Of a DNA stretch of 64,000 bases, positions 1 through 10,430 are shown piece by piece (position 1 is the first letter of the stretch; the number at the start of each line of letters is the position of its first letter). The DNA is taken from positions 3,362,545-3,426,544 of the forward strand of contig JARUPZ010000021.1 of NCBI GenBank assembly GCA_031213475.1, in the 5' to 3' direction. Source of the stretch: Nereocystis luetkeana. Lineage: Eukaryota > Sar > Phaeophyceae > Laminariales > Laminariaceae. The position numbers and the translations under genes are program-made. The notes under the pieces were generated by a model. The model saw nothing but the letters and a program-made list of their open reading frames with translations, was not told the DNA's origin and ran no database searches.

Positions 1-239
1 CGTACTGTACTGTGCCACCTACTCGCTTAACAAGGTGACAGACAACAGCAGTAGCCCAGCGGGCTGACGGCTTTGGCTGGGTATCAACGAATCCTACAGG
101 TATGGATGGATACGCTATTTGCAACTCTCTTAGAGCACGGTACCTCACAAGGCAGCGCTACCTGTCTATACGCCTGTATATCTGCCAACAGCATAGATGG
201 ATGGTATCACGATTATGTCCGGAAGTCCCGCCCAAACCA

Positions 240-316
240 TAATTTCAGGGTGTTTGCTCAGCTCGCAGGCAGCTTGCATTATTACCTAAGTCCGACGTCC
301 ACATTGTTCGTCAACC
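240..316 (-). pseudogene. Gene A exon 5, frameshifted
   Basis: An acceptor TAG precedes a sequence similar to gene B exon 5 (45222 downwards), including the block TAATAATGCAAG versus TAATAATACAAG. Between the conserved TGTGGA and that block this copy is one base shorter, and the frame reaches TAG. The exon end was not resolved. Confidence 0.45.
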
Positions 317-382
317 CTACTGCATCTCGACACGGGATAAGGCGGGTCACAGCATAGGCGGCGAACAACTGAAAGTACTCAC

Positions 383-504
383 TCTAGGTCCCCATAATTC
401 TCAATGACGATGTTGACGTTGCTGACCTCCTGGATTGTGAGGTCTCCGTTGAAAGTAAGACTGGTTCCTTCGCTCACTTCGAGCAGCGAACCACCAGGAA
501 AGTC
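383..504 (-). pseudogene. Gene A exon 4, splice acceptor lost
   Basis: The peptide DFPGGSLLEVSEGTSLTFNG, continuing LTIQEVSNVNIVIENYG, aligns with gene B exon 4 (DFPSGSLIEVGDG...). The donor GTGAGTAC is intact. At the acceptor, gene B has CTGAG before GAC, whereas here the bases read CGTTT, so no AG is available in the right phase. The coding stretch itself is open. Confidence 0.55.
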
Positions 505-968
505 AAACGACGCTCTCTACGCCAGCCCGACAACGGAGCGGAACGGCGGTTGGTGGAAGAGGTGGTAAGTCTGCATGCTTTCCTGGCGGCATGAGGGGAT
601 TCTGCTGTGTGCGAGAGCGTGCGACGACCTCGGGGCGTGGTTCATTCAATGTGATACAGATCCATGATACGGACGTGTGGCGTACAATAATAGCGCCATG
701 CCGTGAAAAATACTTTTTGTGTATATATATATATTTGGTAAATCGTCTATCGGGAGATGGTTTTGAGTGATCAACGTTGAACCTCATGCTACCTGTCCTT
801 TCTCTGGTCGAGAAAAACATAAGCCTCCGCGGGAGTTCCGAGGTAACCGTACGATAAAGTCACAGCCATACACACAGAGTAATCGTTGCCCTCGTATGCA
901 TAAACTCTCGATCTCGAAACCCGAATAAACCAATGTAGGTTGCGACTGGTGGATAGACCGCGGCTCAC

Positions 969-1050
969 ATCGTTAGGTCCGATTACGGTTTCGGGCATGT
1001 CGAACACGAGGGCAGCGCCAGGCATGACCAGGAAGGCCACGTTGATAAAC
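969..1050 (-). CDS. Gene A exon 3
   Basis: An 82-nt exon between acceptor CTCAG and donor GTGAGC. It encodes FINVAFLVMPGAALVFDMP followed by ETVIGPND. Gene B exon 3 has exactly the same length and nearly the same peptide. It enters in phase 2 and leaves in phase 0. Confidence 0.7.
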
Positions 1051-1578
1051 CTGAGGAAAGTACAAACCGAATTTCGATTGTTCAGTTGTTGTTTAACATG
1101 ATCGGGTTAGAGCAGTTACGATATCGTCGACGGGAAGGCCAACGCGGAAACTCAAACAAAACATGCACCAAAGCACTGCCCTCGTTTTAATTGGAACATG
1201 TTGATGCTGTGTGCCTACGACAGTCCATCGACTGCTTCTCGGGAACACTTTTCAATCGTATGAAGTGTGTCCCTATTGGACGAACAAGCAGTCTGTGATA
1301 CCACACTAAAGGGCCTAATATATGTATATATCTATTTCGCTTCACCCATCATCGTATAGGTCACCTAGTAGTCTCGGTGGTAACTAACGTGGCCGTGTTT
1401 TATTAATATCAATAATAATAGTAGTTTACCATAAAGGATTCAAGTGAGCCATCTATGGGTGTAATTGACGTTAAAAATGGCGAAACCCAACAATTAGTGT
1501 ACACCGAGTTACTGTAGTAGAATAGTACAACATGTAGGGTATGTGTGGGCGAACTTAAATCTCCAATGACTTATTTAT

Positions 1579-1907
1579 AGAGTAGACAAGCTGAAAGTTG
1601 GCACGGAAGGGAGGTAGACTTGGCGCATGGGTTTCCTTTTGTTTCCGAGGTTTTCTTCTTTCGGGAAAGTTATGAGTGATCCATGTTGAAGATCATGCTG
1701 CATATTGTCTGATGGCAAGAGGAATAATAATAATGACTTGTCCTACTTATTATTTATTTCTCTTCTTGCCGTCCGACAATGTGCAGCACGATCTTCAACA
1801 TGGATCACTCATAACTTTCCCGAAAGAAGAAAACCTCGGAAACAAAAGGAAACTCACGCACCTCCCTTCTGTGCCAACTTTCGGCCTGTCTATACTCCAT
1901 TTTGCTG
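1579..1907. repeat. Long hairpin (inverted repeat) with ~130-bp arms
   Basis: The stretch at about 1579-1720 is repeated in reverse complement at about 1763-1907 with few mismatches, for example TTCGGGAAAGTTATGAGTGA against its complement, leaving a loop of about 40 bases. It lies in the intron between gene A exons 2 and 3. The arms contain the dispersed motif ATTGTCTGATGGCA. It could be a fold-back MITE or the source of a hairpin RNA; no clear target duplication was found. Confidence 0.75.
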
Positions 1908-3333
1908 TCCTTGCTCTTTCCTTCTCATTACGTTCTATTCTTAAATCCTAAGCTGCATCCAAGCTGTCCTACTATTAAATTAGTACCTGGTATTAAATAA
2001 ATACTATTAATACATTTTAAATTTTTATATACCAGGTATGTATATATAATATGTCATGTCGGGTATATATATTTGTGACAATCCCGTTATATTAATGACT
2101 CGAGCGACGTACTGTTGTAGTAGTCCGTGTGCTTTTTTCCAGCCCTCTAATAATACAAGTGCGGGCGGGGTAGTGTGGTGTTTTTGGCTCTCAGATCTGC
2201 GTGCACCCCTGCACACATTCATAAAAACAACGACGACAGCTAGCTGTGAAATCGAGGATTTCGTCGAAACTTATCTTTGCAAGCAGCTTAGCTGCGTGTG
2301 ATACTACGATCGATCGTGCGCACTACTGCCTTTAGATGGCCTCATACAGGCTATACATCAGTCCGTATACAAGTAATGAAAAATATGCAGGTGGATAATT
2401 TAAGGAGTGGGTGTATATACATTGTTGGCAAATAAATGTAAACGTTGGTCAGGAGTCAATACAATCATTCGTAAGGTGGAATGCACTGTAGTACGAGTAC
2501 TGTGCGTCGTATTGTTCGTCAAGTAAGTATGCAGGCCTGGTTGATAGCACCTTCCATGTTTTTTATTCGTATGTATGTGGATAACATGAGTGTTTGGAGC
2601 AAGCGTTGCACATTGTCTGACGGCATATGGACTACAACAACAACAACAACAGTATAACTGGTACCTGGTATTCCAGATAATCAACAGGGGCCAGGATGCT
2701 TCTCCTTGGTGGTACCAGTTTGATCGAAAAAATAGTTACTACTGCATAATAAATATCAAAGGTTCGTCGATATATATATAGTGTTTTAGTCGGTTCGGGC
2801 GTGTATGAGGGGTGGTGGCTATTTCATGCACCGAAAACGGTAGAATGTGATGGGCAGGGGGGGATTTTATAAATTTGTGAAGTACGTCAGCTGTGAGTTG
2901 GACTGATTAAATAGCTTATATACTCAGCTTTGCAAGCTGCCTAATACGTCTCTCGTAAATCCCCCATTTATTTTGAAAAGTAAGTTGAAAAAGGCAAAGG
3001 TTTTGCCGCAGAATTGCTGAAACAGCAGTATATTCCCGACCGGACTGACTGGTAGTACGGTAGAAGTACTGTTTACCTGGTACTTGTTTTCGTAATATTT
3101 TGTTATCCGACAAATGTGCAGCATGCAGCATGCGCTTTAATGTTGTGATCACTCGTCAACATCTATCTACGGTTGGTTCTTTTGTTACAGTGTTGTAGTC
3201 GTCCCAGAAATAAGACGAATATATATATATATATGGGAAAAAACCCAACAGAAATCAAAGAAATATAAGGAAGGGACAGAGTCGGGTATTTGCTTGCCCA
3301 GAGTGACGGGAAAGACTTGAAGTATGTTGTACA

Positions 3334-3358
3334 GCAGTATTAGTAGTATTAGTAGTAT

Positions 3359-3426
<68 letters not shown>
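3334..3426. repeat. (GTA)n microsatellite
   Basis: Near-perfect GTA/TAG triplets, with some GTATTA interruptions at the left end. It lies in intron 2 of gene A. Confidence 0.95.
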
Positions 3427-3481
3427 TTAATAGTACATGTAGTGCTGCGGTATTATTAGACCAACTATGATGGATGGGACA

Positions 3482-3865
3482 TTGTGAAGGTGTTACCTAA
3501 TAATATGCAATAAGGGTGGTAGTAGAATATCGATCGATTACCCACTCCAGGGTACTTCTTATTATATAATACTCTCTGCCCCCCTCTGAACGGCGGGATA
3601 CTTGATGAGGCGTCAGTACCGTATACGGCCGTAACGCTGACCTACCCGCTTCGTTTCAAAATAAATGCCTCGGGAACCAGGGAGATAATATGTGTTCGGG
3701 CACGCACGCCCAAGTGCTTCTCCTGTATGTACAAGAAACGTTCGCAGTGAGATTCGAATCTGTGTCCTCGACGATGCCAAATAATGTCAAGGTGTGACCT
3801 ACTGCGCTACCAGGTATAAAATCAAAGATCGATCTCGGTTACGCAGCCCACGGCAATCCTTATAC
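3482..3865 (-). mobile_element. tRNA-headed short element with terminal direct repeats, copy 1
   Basis: On the minus strand a tRNA-like head carries an A-box (TAGCGCAGTAGG) and a B-box (GATTCGAATCTC), followed by a body of about 200 bp that matches the copy at 8773-9166. Both loci end with a second, partial head (here about 3482-3570), so the element looks flanked by direct repeats of about 85-105 bp. It may be a tRNA-derived SINE caught as a partial tandem dimer, or a very small LTR-like element. Confidence 0.6.
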
Positions 3866-4013
3866 GAACGCTGTGTCGCTCAGGGGTCTTAGGGCCGTCG
3901 GTATACCGTATACGTATGTATGTATGTATCTCGATAAATATTTCCAGTTATATCCAAACTTTGGAAATCATTCAAGCCTTGTAACATGACATGGGTTGAC
4001 ATAAATTAAAATT

Positions 4014-4418
4014 TTCAGACAAATCGGAAAAATAAATGGGAACGAAACAAAAAATGAGAACGGACGTTTTTTTTTAGAAAGCAAACCAATTAATTGTGTA
4101 CAACTCCAAGAAAAAAGTTGACAGTCCTGTGGGGCTGTACAGCAGCCTTCGAATGAGCTGTCGCTCAGGCTGGAAATCCTCGGCATCGCCGCGGTAGCCA
4201 GCATCTAGAGAAATCACAATAAAGCCAGCGTATATCGCTTTTTGCGCCCACCCGAAGGCACGAGATGGAGCATGACCGTTCTGACGAGCTCCTCTCACAG
4301 GGCTGGCCAAGGGGTTTCGCAGGATCATTTTGGTTATCTGATACACCACATGGTTCTGGAGATACGGCTTGGTTCTCATTTTAGGCTTCGTTCCCATTTT
4401 TCCGATTTATTTGTCTGT
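4014..4418. repeat. Fold-back segment with ~48-bp inverted arms
   Basis: CAGACAAATCGGAAAAATAA at about 4015 is answered by its complement near 4400, with arms at about 4014-4062 and 4371-4418. About 300 bases of unrecognised sequence lie between. Just downstream, 4438-4458 matches the terminal repeat of the MITE at 17326-17577 (GCTCTCCGATAAGAATGA), but I found no partner end on the left, so this may be a rearranged or one-ended relative. Confidence 0.6.
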
Positions 4419-4753
4419 TAAATTCTGAGGGAAAAAAGCTCTCCGATAAGAATGAGCCTTTTTTTGAGAGAGCCCTTAAAAAAAAACTTATTGCAGTTAG
4501 TTGGTCTTGACAAGTAAGTACATTCCATTCGAGTCGGAGTGGAACACGTACGTGTGTCTATTCGTGCGATTATTATTATTATGCGTGCCTTCTGACAATA
4601 TACCGTAGATAGATGTCATTCCAATATAAACCCAATATCCTTCCGTCAATCGGCAGTATTTACATTGTCGGGGGGCAACATGAAATATAAATAGAATACA
4701 AACACCATTAGTTCCTGGTAAATAAGGTGATCCAATGGTCCGAGGGGATACAT

Positions 4754-4810
4754 GCATACATACATATATACATACATACATACATACATACATACATACA
4801 TACATACATA
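4754..4810. repeat. (CATA)n microsatellite
   Basis: Tandem CATA/TACA units run directly into the dispersed 9-mer TACCTGGTA. Confidence 0.95.
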
Positions 4811-4953
4811 CCTGGTATAATGATACAACAACAACTAAGGACCCGACATCTGCACCACCACAGCACAACATTCCAGGTACCAATATATATATATAAAAGA
4901 TATACCGGGTACAACAGGCAACAAAATCAAAACCCTCTCGTGTTTGTTCTTAC

Positions 4954-5148
4954 TGCACGGTGTTGTCGCTTTTGATGGTGAGAGTGCCGCCTTCGATGAC
5001 GACCAGCTCCACTTCCACGTCCGACGTCGTGCTCGTGTCCACGCCCCTTGGGTCGCACTCGATAACCCCCACGCTCAAGGTGATGGTCGTGTCTCCGGCC
5101 AAGGGCGAAGGAACGTCCAGGTAGTTGTCGAGGGCGTCGCAGGCCGCC
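4954..5148 (-). CDS. Gene A exon 2
   Basis: The 195-nt exon follows acceptor TAG and ends at donor GTAAGAAC. Joined to exon 1 it reads A-R-A-A-C-D-A-L-D-N-Y-L-D-V-P-S-P, then a Thr/Val-rich beta-strand-like stretch ending EGGTLTIKSDNTV. Gene B exon 2 is 186 nt and strongly similar at protein level, including AACDALDNYLDVPSP and IEGGTLTI. Conserved reading frame between paralogues supports it as coding. No Pfam family is recognised for this N-terminal module. Confidence 0.7.
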
Positions 5149-5963
5149 CTACTCGTATTATTGTTATATATATGGTGGAGCAGAGAACAGTAACAGGAGG
5201 AGACGGATATATATATCATCAGTATACTATAGGTAGGGCAAATAAATATTTACCCAGACTAGGCTGGCATTATTAAGTAAATTATCTTTGCTGTGACATC
5301 ATGTTGATGATGATGAAGGATCCCAGCTACGACATTGTAGGGGTGGCGCCCAATTTTTCTTGTCGTCACTGCTTCACCAGGTATTTTTTCATCCTCCGGC
5401 GGATATTGGTGAAAAAAAAGCTCAACAAGCTCACCGCACTTATTATGCGTTATTTAGAATATATATACGAAGTAAGGACGTATCGTATCTTTTTTTTCGT
5501 TTTTTTTTTCCATCCTCCGGCGGGTTGGTAAACTTGAAGGTTCAACACACTTCTACGTTTAGATTGCATGTCGAGGGCCAATTTAACCCGTGCCTCCCGT
5601 TGAAACAGCAGGGCACAGGCTGCTGTTACCACCACTGCTGCGGCGTTTGGGCATGTTCACACCGATCTGACCCCCGGGAGGGGCAAGTGCGGTGAGAATA
5701 GCCACCCTGGTAGAGGTACATCTCCTCCGGGTAGTAGTGTGGGAGTCGCGCGAGCTCACCCACCACTAAACAAGTTAGGCTACGAGGTTTTCTCGTTGAA
5801 CTTGGTCCACTTACGGCCCACCCTATCCGTTGGGGCGTTGACCCTAAAAGTGTTCGTATACCCTATCCGTTGGGGAGCTGACCCTAAGCTAAGTGCTTGT
5901 ATATCTCTACGGCAGCGCGCATCGGGGAGAGAAAAAGACACAGGCATTGTACAGCAGACTCAC
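5149..5963 (-). other. Gene A intron 1
   Basis: No coding signal was recognised. It contains two copies of CATCCTCCGGCGG (about 5391 and 5511) and a tandem duplication of about 43 bp around ACCCTATCCGTTGGGG (5817-5903). Bases just upstream of exon 2 (ATATATGGTGGAGC) match the same place in gene B intron 1, so the two introns are homologous at their 3' end. Confidence 0.5.
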
Positions 5964-6022
5964 CTGGCAGTGCACAAGGCGCCCAACGCCAGCACGGACC
6001 TCATGCCCCAAGATTTGACCAT
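5964..6022 (-). CDS. Gene A exon 1: signal-peptide exon
   Basis: Encodes MVKSWGMRSVLALGALCTA, a charged start followed by a hydrophobic run ending in small residues, then splits an Arg codon at AG|GTGAGT. It matches exon 1 of gene B (51927-51985) residue for residue at many positions. A second ATG lies one codon upstream (6025); I chose 6022 because it aligns with gene B. An ER-targeting signal peptide is the natural reading. Confidence 0.65.
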
Positions 6023-8770
6023 CATCGTCGTTGTACTGGGCAGAGATATATGGAATAGGGGATTTGCCAGCAGCAAGCAGCAGTGAGTGGTAGGTAAGTT
6101 GTGGCGTTGTTGTGGTGGTCTTATCGTGTTTGAGTTAGGGGGAGGGAGGGGGAGGTTGTTGTAGTTACTACGTAGAGGTAGTTGTACTCGAGAAAACCTA
6201 TAAACAGTGCAGTAACTCGTACGAGTATATATACTGTGATTCCGTGTACAAAGTGTCGGGGTATTACATACATGGTGTAGATTTCGACTCGATTGTTTCT
6301 GGTGGGGATTGTGGTGGTACAGATATTAGTAAAAGTACCGTGATCACGGTGTGGTGGCGTGGTGGCTCGAGTCTCGCGGCCAGCAGTTTTCCCACCAGAA
6401 TAAAACAAAACATTTAGATATTTTTTTGAGAGCAGTGCGCTCATCATGTTAGTTAGAGGTTTTGTTCTGCACCCATTCTTTCTTCGAGCTCGCTTCGTTG
6501 TGATTGTTTGTGAGCTCGTTGGCATCGAACCAGGAAAAATCTCAATTACGGAAGACGATTCCGAAGTAGAAGTGCAGACCGCGCTATAGGCACTTTTTAA
6601 GACAAAAAGCATCTCTACAGATCCGAGCTCACAGATTGTGAAACCCGCTCGATTGTTTTGGCCATTTTGCAGAAGAAGAAAGGTGTGCAAGCAGCAGACT
6701 TCATACGGCAGTAGTAGTAGTAGTAGTATAGTGTGGACAAAATTGTTATTTCCGATCATTTTTCATAGAATCTGATGGTTCTGATTTCTGGGTTTCGGAG
6801 ATCACTGAAAACTCCCGAAATAACGTCTCGAGAAATCCCATACTTCTACTTGTCATCTCTGACTGCTTATACTAATAATAATGCGTAGTAGCACCTACCT
6901 GTTGTTCCAATCGAACGGGCAAATACATACAACATACGTTTTAACTCGTATGTATATCTATCGTGGATCTCGGAAGACGCATGCATGCGAAGAATGACTT
7001 GCAAATTCAGGCGTGAAATATCCTGCAGTCTAGATTGTGCGTCGTTTCAGAGGCCCGCTGCATGAACAGCGTTGATCTCTTCGCGCAAGCTAACTATATA
7101 TACCTCTCTCTGCTGTTGTTGTCGATATTCCTCCGTATTATAGTCCTCGTGACCCCCCACCATGTAATTATAGTACCTACTCTCGACCGACCACAGCCGC
7201 CGCCGTCGTAGTTCTACTTGCTAAACGACACAAAATAACTAACTGTACTCGGCCTCCCGTCGGCCGTAACGACGGCTGCAAGGGGATATATCGCCCAGGG
7301 ACCTCTCCAAGGCAAGTTCTCCGCGACTTCATCGGCGCTAAGACGAGTACGTGCAGAATTTTACTTTTGGTGACCGTACCTACCTTTGTTTGGTACGAGT
7401 ACGAATACATGACGACATAACTCCTCATCGGCATGCATTTTTCCTGGGGCCATATAAAACCCGTTCGTATAACGCGCAGATCAAAGTACCAGCTATGGCA
7501 CACACAGGTAGGTTGCAAATAAATATGAGTCTCGACAAAATCCTCGATCTCACAGAAGCTGCTGCGCGCGAGCGCGAAGCGCGATCCATTTTTTCTTGGT
7601 TTTCTAAGTAAGGGAGAAATCCATTTCAAAACGAATCAGACGAGGGTACAAGGTTCCCCTCCGGGACGTGCCTAGGGGAGAGTGGCGCAAGAGCGAAACA
7701 CTTTACTCTCGTCGTGTGAAATCCTGCACCTAGGTCCTGTTTAGAAGTAGTAGCTGTATCCTCCCTCCCATCATTGACGTGAAGAACACACACGCATATT
7801 TTTGAGGACAGACTATATAATATACTGTTTGTTTGCGGAATTAGTGGGGGGTCATTACTACAATAATGTACCCGTAAGTAAGTGGATATTGATCCTGAGC
7901 AGATGACTCAGCGATAAGCTCATTGTATATGCGGCGGAAATGTAAGTACAAAAAAGTTGCGTGAGGTCGAGGTTGAGCCATAATAATATCATATGTGACC
8001 GGGTCAGCAAGATACAGCAAATACAATATACCCCCCCCCCCCAAATAAATGTTTCTTGGTGCTCAGGATAACATAAAGAAAAGTTTCACAGATAAATGCT
8101 CGAGAACAAATCGTAGTCCGAGTATACTGGGAGTATTATTGGAGTACTGGCGGCCAAAATATTGAGAGTACTTAAAAGGCCCACATACTAAGAGTAAGGA
8201 GAGTATGAGCAGTACCGAACCCCGAGAGCACAGGCAAAAGTATGTACCCGCATTATTAGCGAAACACGATTCCTCGCAGTGCATAAAATATCTCAAAATA
8301 CTGCCAGTGCTCTAAATACTCGGGTTGTCCCCAGCGAAAGTAATTTGATTCAAATTCCACTCGTGGGACTATCTGGGAGTGTTTTGTGCCGAACAATGGG
8401 CCTGAGAATTTGTCGACACGGTGCACAGACGGTCGAACTCGCAGTATCTATCTGTGGAGTATACCAAACCCCCGAAATTCTGCGAGTGGAGAGTAGGAAG
8501 TACCTACAACAGCATTTTCTCGAACAAACTTTGCTTCACTCCCAAGTATTGGGAGTAGCTGTGAAATGTTGAGGTATGAACGCACGCCACACGTAAGCGC
8601 GCCCGAACATCTTTGCCGAGGGTAGAAATACACAACTTGTATTATATGTCATGCGTTCAGAAGAGCAAGGTGGATGTATGTACTGGTACAAAAAAGTCAA
8701 AAGTGAAGAGAAAAAAAACACGTGGATGACGCCCGACACGATCGTTTTATCGACAGCATTATGTATGACA
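6023..8770. other. Region upstream of gene A, no gene recognised
   Basis: The first ~100 bases upstream of exon 1 resemble the gene B upstream (GTTGTGGTGTTGTGGTGG-like) and may hold the old promoter. The rest shows a short (AGT)n run near 6708-6728, a C-rich run at 8031-8042 and a GCGAGCGCGAAGCGCGA tract at 7568-7590 that recurs near 19138. Open frames here are unsupported by homology or splice logic. Confidence 0.4.
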
Positions 8771-8772
8771 CG

Positions 8773-9166
8773 TATTGTGAAGGCGTTACCTACTATACTG
8801 AGCTATAGGGGTAAAATATCGACCGATTACCCAGCCGAGGGTAATCCTTATAGCACTCTCCCCCCCTCTGAACGGCGAGATCTTTGGGGCGTCGGAACCA
8901 TAATATACGTCCGTACGCTGACCTACCCGCTTCGTTTCATTACCTCCTGGGGAACCAGGGAGGAGATAGATGTGTGTTTTAGGTGTGCACGCGCAAGCGT
9001 TTCTGTAAAAGAAACGTTCGAAGTGAGGTTCGAACCCGTGACCTGGACGACGTCAAATAAATGTGAAGGTGTTACCTACTGAGCTATAGGGGTAAACGAC
9101 CGATGTTACTGAGCTATAGGGGTAAAAGATCGATCGATTACCCAGCCCAAGGTAATCCTTATAACA
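8773..9166 (-). mobile_element. tRNA-headed short element with terminal direct repeats, copy 2
   Basis: On the minus strand the head holds an A-box (TAGCTCAGTAGG) and a B-box (GGTTCGAACC) before a body shared with 3482-3865 (both include CTGACCTACCCGCTTCGTTT on the plus strand). A head copy occurs at each end: 8773-8855 and about 9059-9166, the latter with an extra internal duplication of TACTGAGCTATAGGGGTAAA. These are consistent with Pol III promoter boxes, but the spacing between them is longer than in a true tRNA. Confidence 0.65.
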
Positions 9167-9953
9167 GTATGCTATTAATAGAGTAGTAGTGCTCGTACAT
9201 CTGGGGCAGACATCGTGTATTTTACGGAATCTAAAACATATTTGCAGGAGCTCCTACAGCAGAGAGTAGCTTGTTTGACTGCGTATACAACAGTACTATG
9301 TGGTCTGATACCTGTACATCAGCAGAAGATACGCGTGCTGCGACAAAGGAACGTACTGTACGCATCCCCTTTCAGCTGGCTCTAGGGTCTATCGGTCAGC
9401 GGTGTATGACACACTCCAGTCAGTAGCTACTGCTTTCAGTATGTTTTGTACGAACGCTGCTGATCACGATCCTTGTACTCACGATTTGTTTTTGTTGTAC
9501 AGTAGCCCGAGTCGGCGAACATATCGGGGATGATCGGTACCGAGCAAAATATACCGCTCACATTGCGGAAGGGACGCGTGCATATAGGCCAATGCCGCTG
9601 ACAACAACAACGAACGCTACAGTAGTACTACTGGGCGAACTGCGCGGATCTTCCACATGCGCATAGTACCGTGCCTGCTGCTGCTGTTGGCACACTGTGC
9701 TGAGCACCGCTTGAACAACAGTGGCAGTGTTGGATCACACACAGCAATATGCGCAGTACGATCATCGATACGCGCAAGGTGTACCCACTGCTGCTGCTAC
9801 TGGGCAGCAGGGTTGCGGTAGTGTAGGAAGCTGGAGGTTAGCAAGCTCTGTGCGCTGTCGCTATTATTGTTGTCTGGGCAGGGAAATAAATACCAGCCTG
9901 GGTACGTACGTATAAAAAAAAATCTGGCGGGCGGTGGAATACTACACCAAACA
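9167..9953. other. No gene recognised
   Basis: Mixed-composition sequence between the tRNA-headed element and the LTR element. No splice-consistent coding signal or repeat family was identified. Confidence 0.4.
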
Positions 9954-9958
9954 CAACC

Positions 9959-10216
9959 TATTGACTGTGCTCAATAGACACGACGTAGATGTTTCATTTA
10001 GTATCAGGGAGTTCCATATATTGATGTGGGATTATAAGAGCGGGAGATTAATTGTGCCTGCAATGTGATGGATAATCGTGTGGATGCGCCGCCACCTGAG
10101 TCACTCGACAGCACTGATACGTGATAATACATATAAGAGAAGTTCCGTGTTATTGTCTGGAGTCAACCACGCGTTCCCGTGCCAGCTGCGTCTATACCTT
10201 TAGAGATCAATCAACA
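9959..10216 (+). repeat. Element 1 5' LTR
   Basis: 258 bp, beginning TATTG and ending CAACA. The expected terminal inverted repeat is TGTTG/CAACA, so the second base is changed in both LTRs. It presumably carries the promoter and start of the RNA; TATAAG at about 10034 and 10131 are TATA-like candidates. Confidence 0.93.
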
Positions 10217-10288
10217 CACTAGTGAACCGGTGATCTTCTATTGGCAAGCGTAGCCGAGGCCAACCTAGAGAGGTGGGAACCTTCCGAC

Positions 10289-10430
10289 ATGTCTGGTTCA
10301 GATGGCATGTCTAGTCAGGAAACAAGCGTGGCCATGGAAGAGATGCTGAGGATGAAAGAGAAAATCGAGATCCTGGAGAAGATGATAGGAGCAGAAGCTG
10401 GGCGCCGAGAGGAACGCGCCGCAAGAAGGA
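10289..10430 (+). CDS. Element 1 putative Gag N-terminus (frame-shifted from main ORF)
   Basis: From ATG 10289 a short frame encodes MSGSDGMSSQETSVAMEEML followed by a Lys/Glu-rich, probable coiled-coil segment (RMKEKIEILEKMIGAEAG). It lies in a different frame from the main Gag-Pol ORF, which opens at 10431. Two G7 runs (10437-10443 and 10449-10455) lie at the junction, so a one-base indel, an assembly error or +1 slippage could link the two. The alternative is that the real start is 10431. Confidence 0.45.

Larger units (their letters stand above)
240..6022 (-). pseudogene. Gene A: decayed 5' part of a POMP-like secreted repeat-protein gene
   Basis: This is a paralogue of the gene at 39796-51985. 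Five exons can be placed: 6022-5964 (signal peptide), 5148-4954, 1050-969, 504-383 and 316 down to about 240. Exons 1-3 are intact with good GT/AG sites, and the codon split across introns 1 and 2 reads correctly (phase 2). Exon 4 has lost the acceptor AG seen in gene B: the bases before the conserved GAC codon read TTT, not GAG. Exon 5 is one base short relative to gene B after Cys-Gly and runs into TAG. The gene would continue past the left edge. Family role is unknown in algae; POMP repeats form beta-helices and such proteins are secreted or surface-exposed. Calling it a pseudogene rests on two lesions seen in one sequence; a shifted splice site could partly rescue it. Confidence 0.6.

Noticed and set aside
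3334-4810. CRISPR-like array
   Set aside because: The repeats are simple microsatellites without spacers, in a eukaryotic intron.
6121-6759. 212-residue open frame on the minus strand upstream of gene A
   Set aside because: The Leu-rich start comes from an (AGT)n run, there is no family motif, and the region lies in a putative promoter; composition alone can keep it open.
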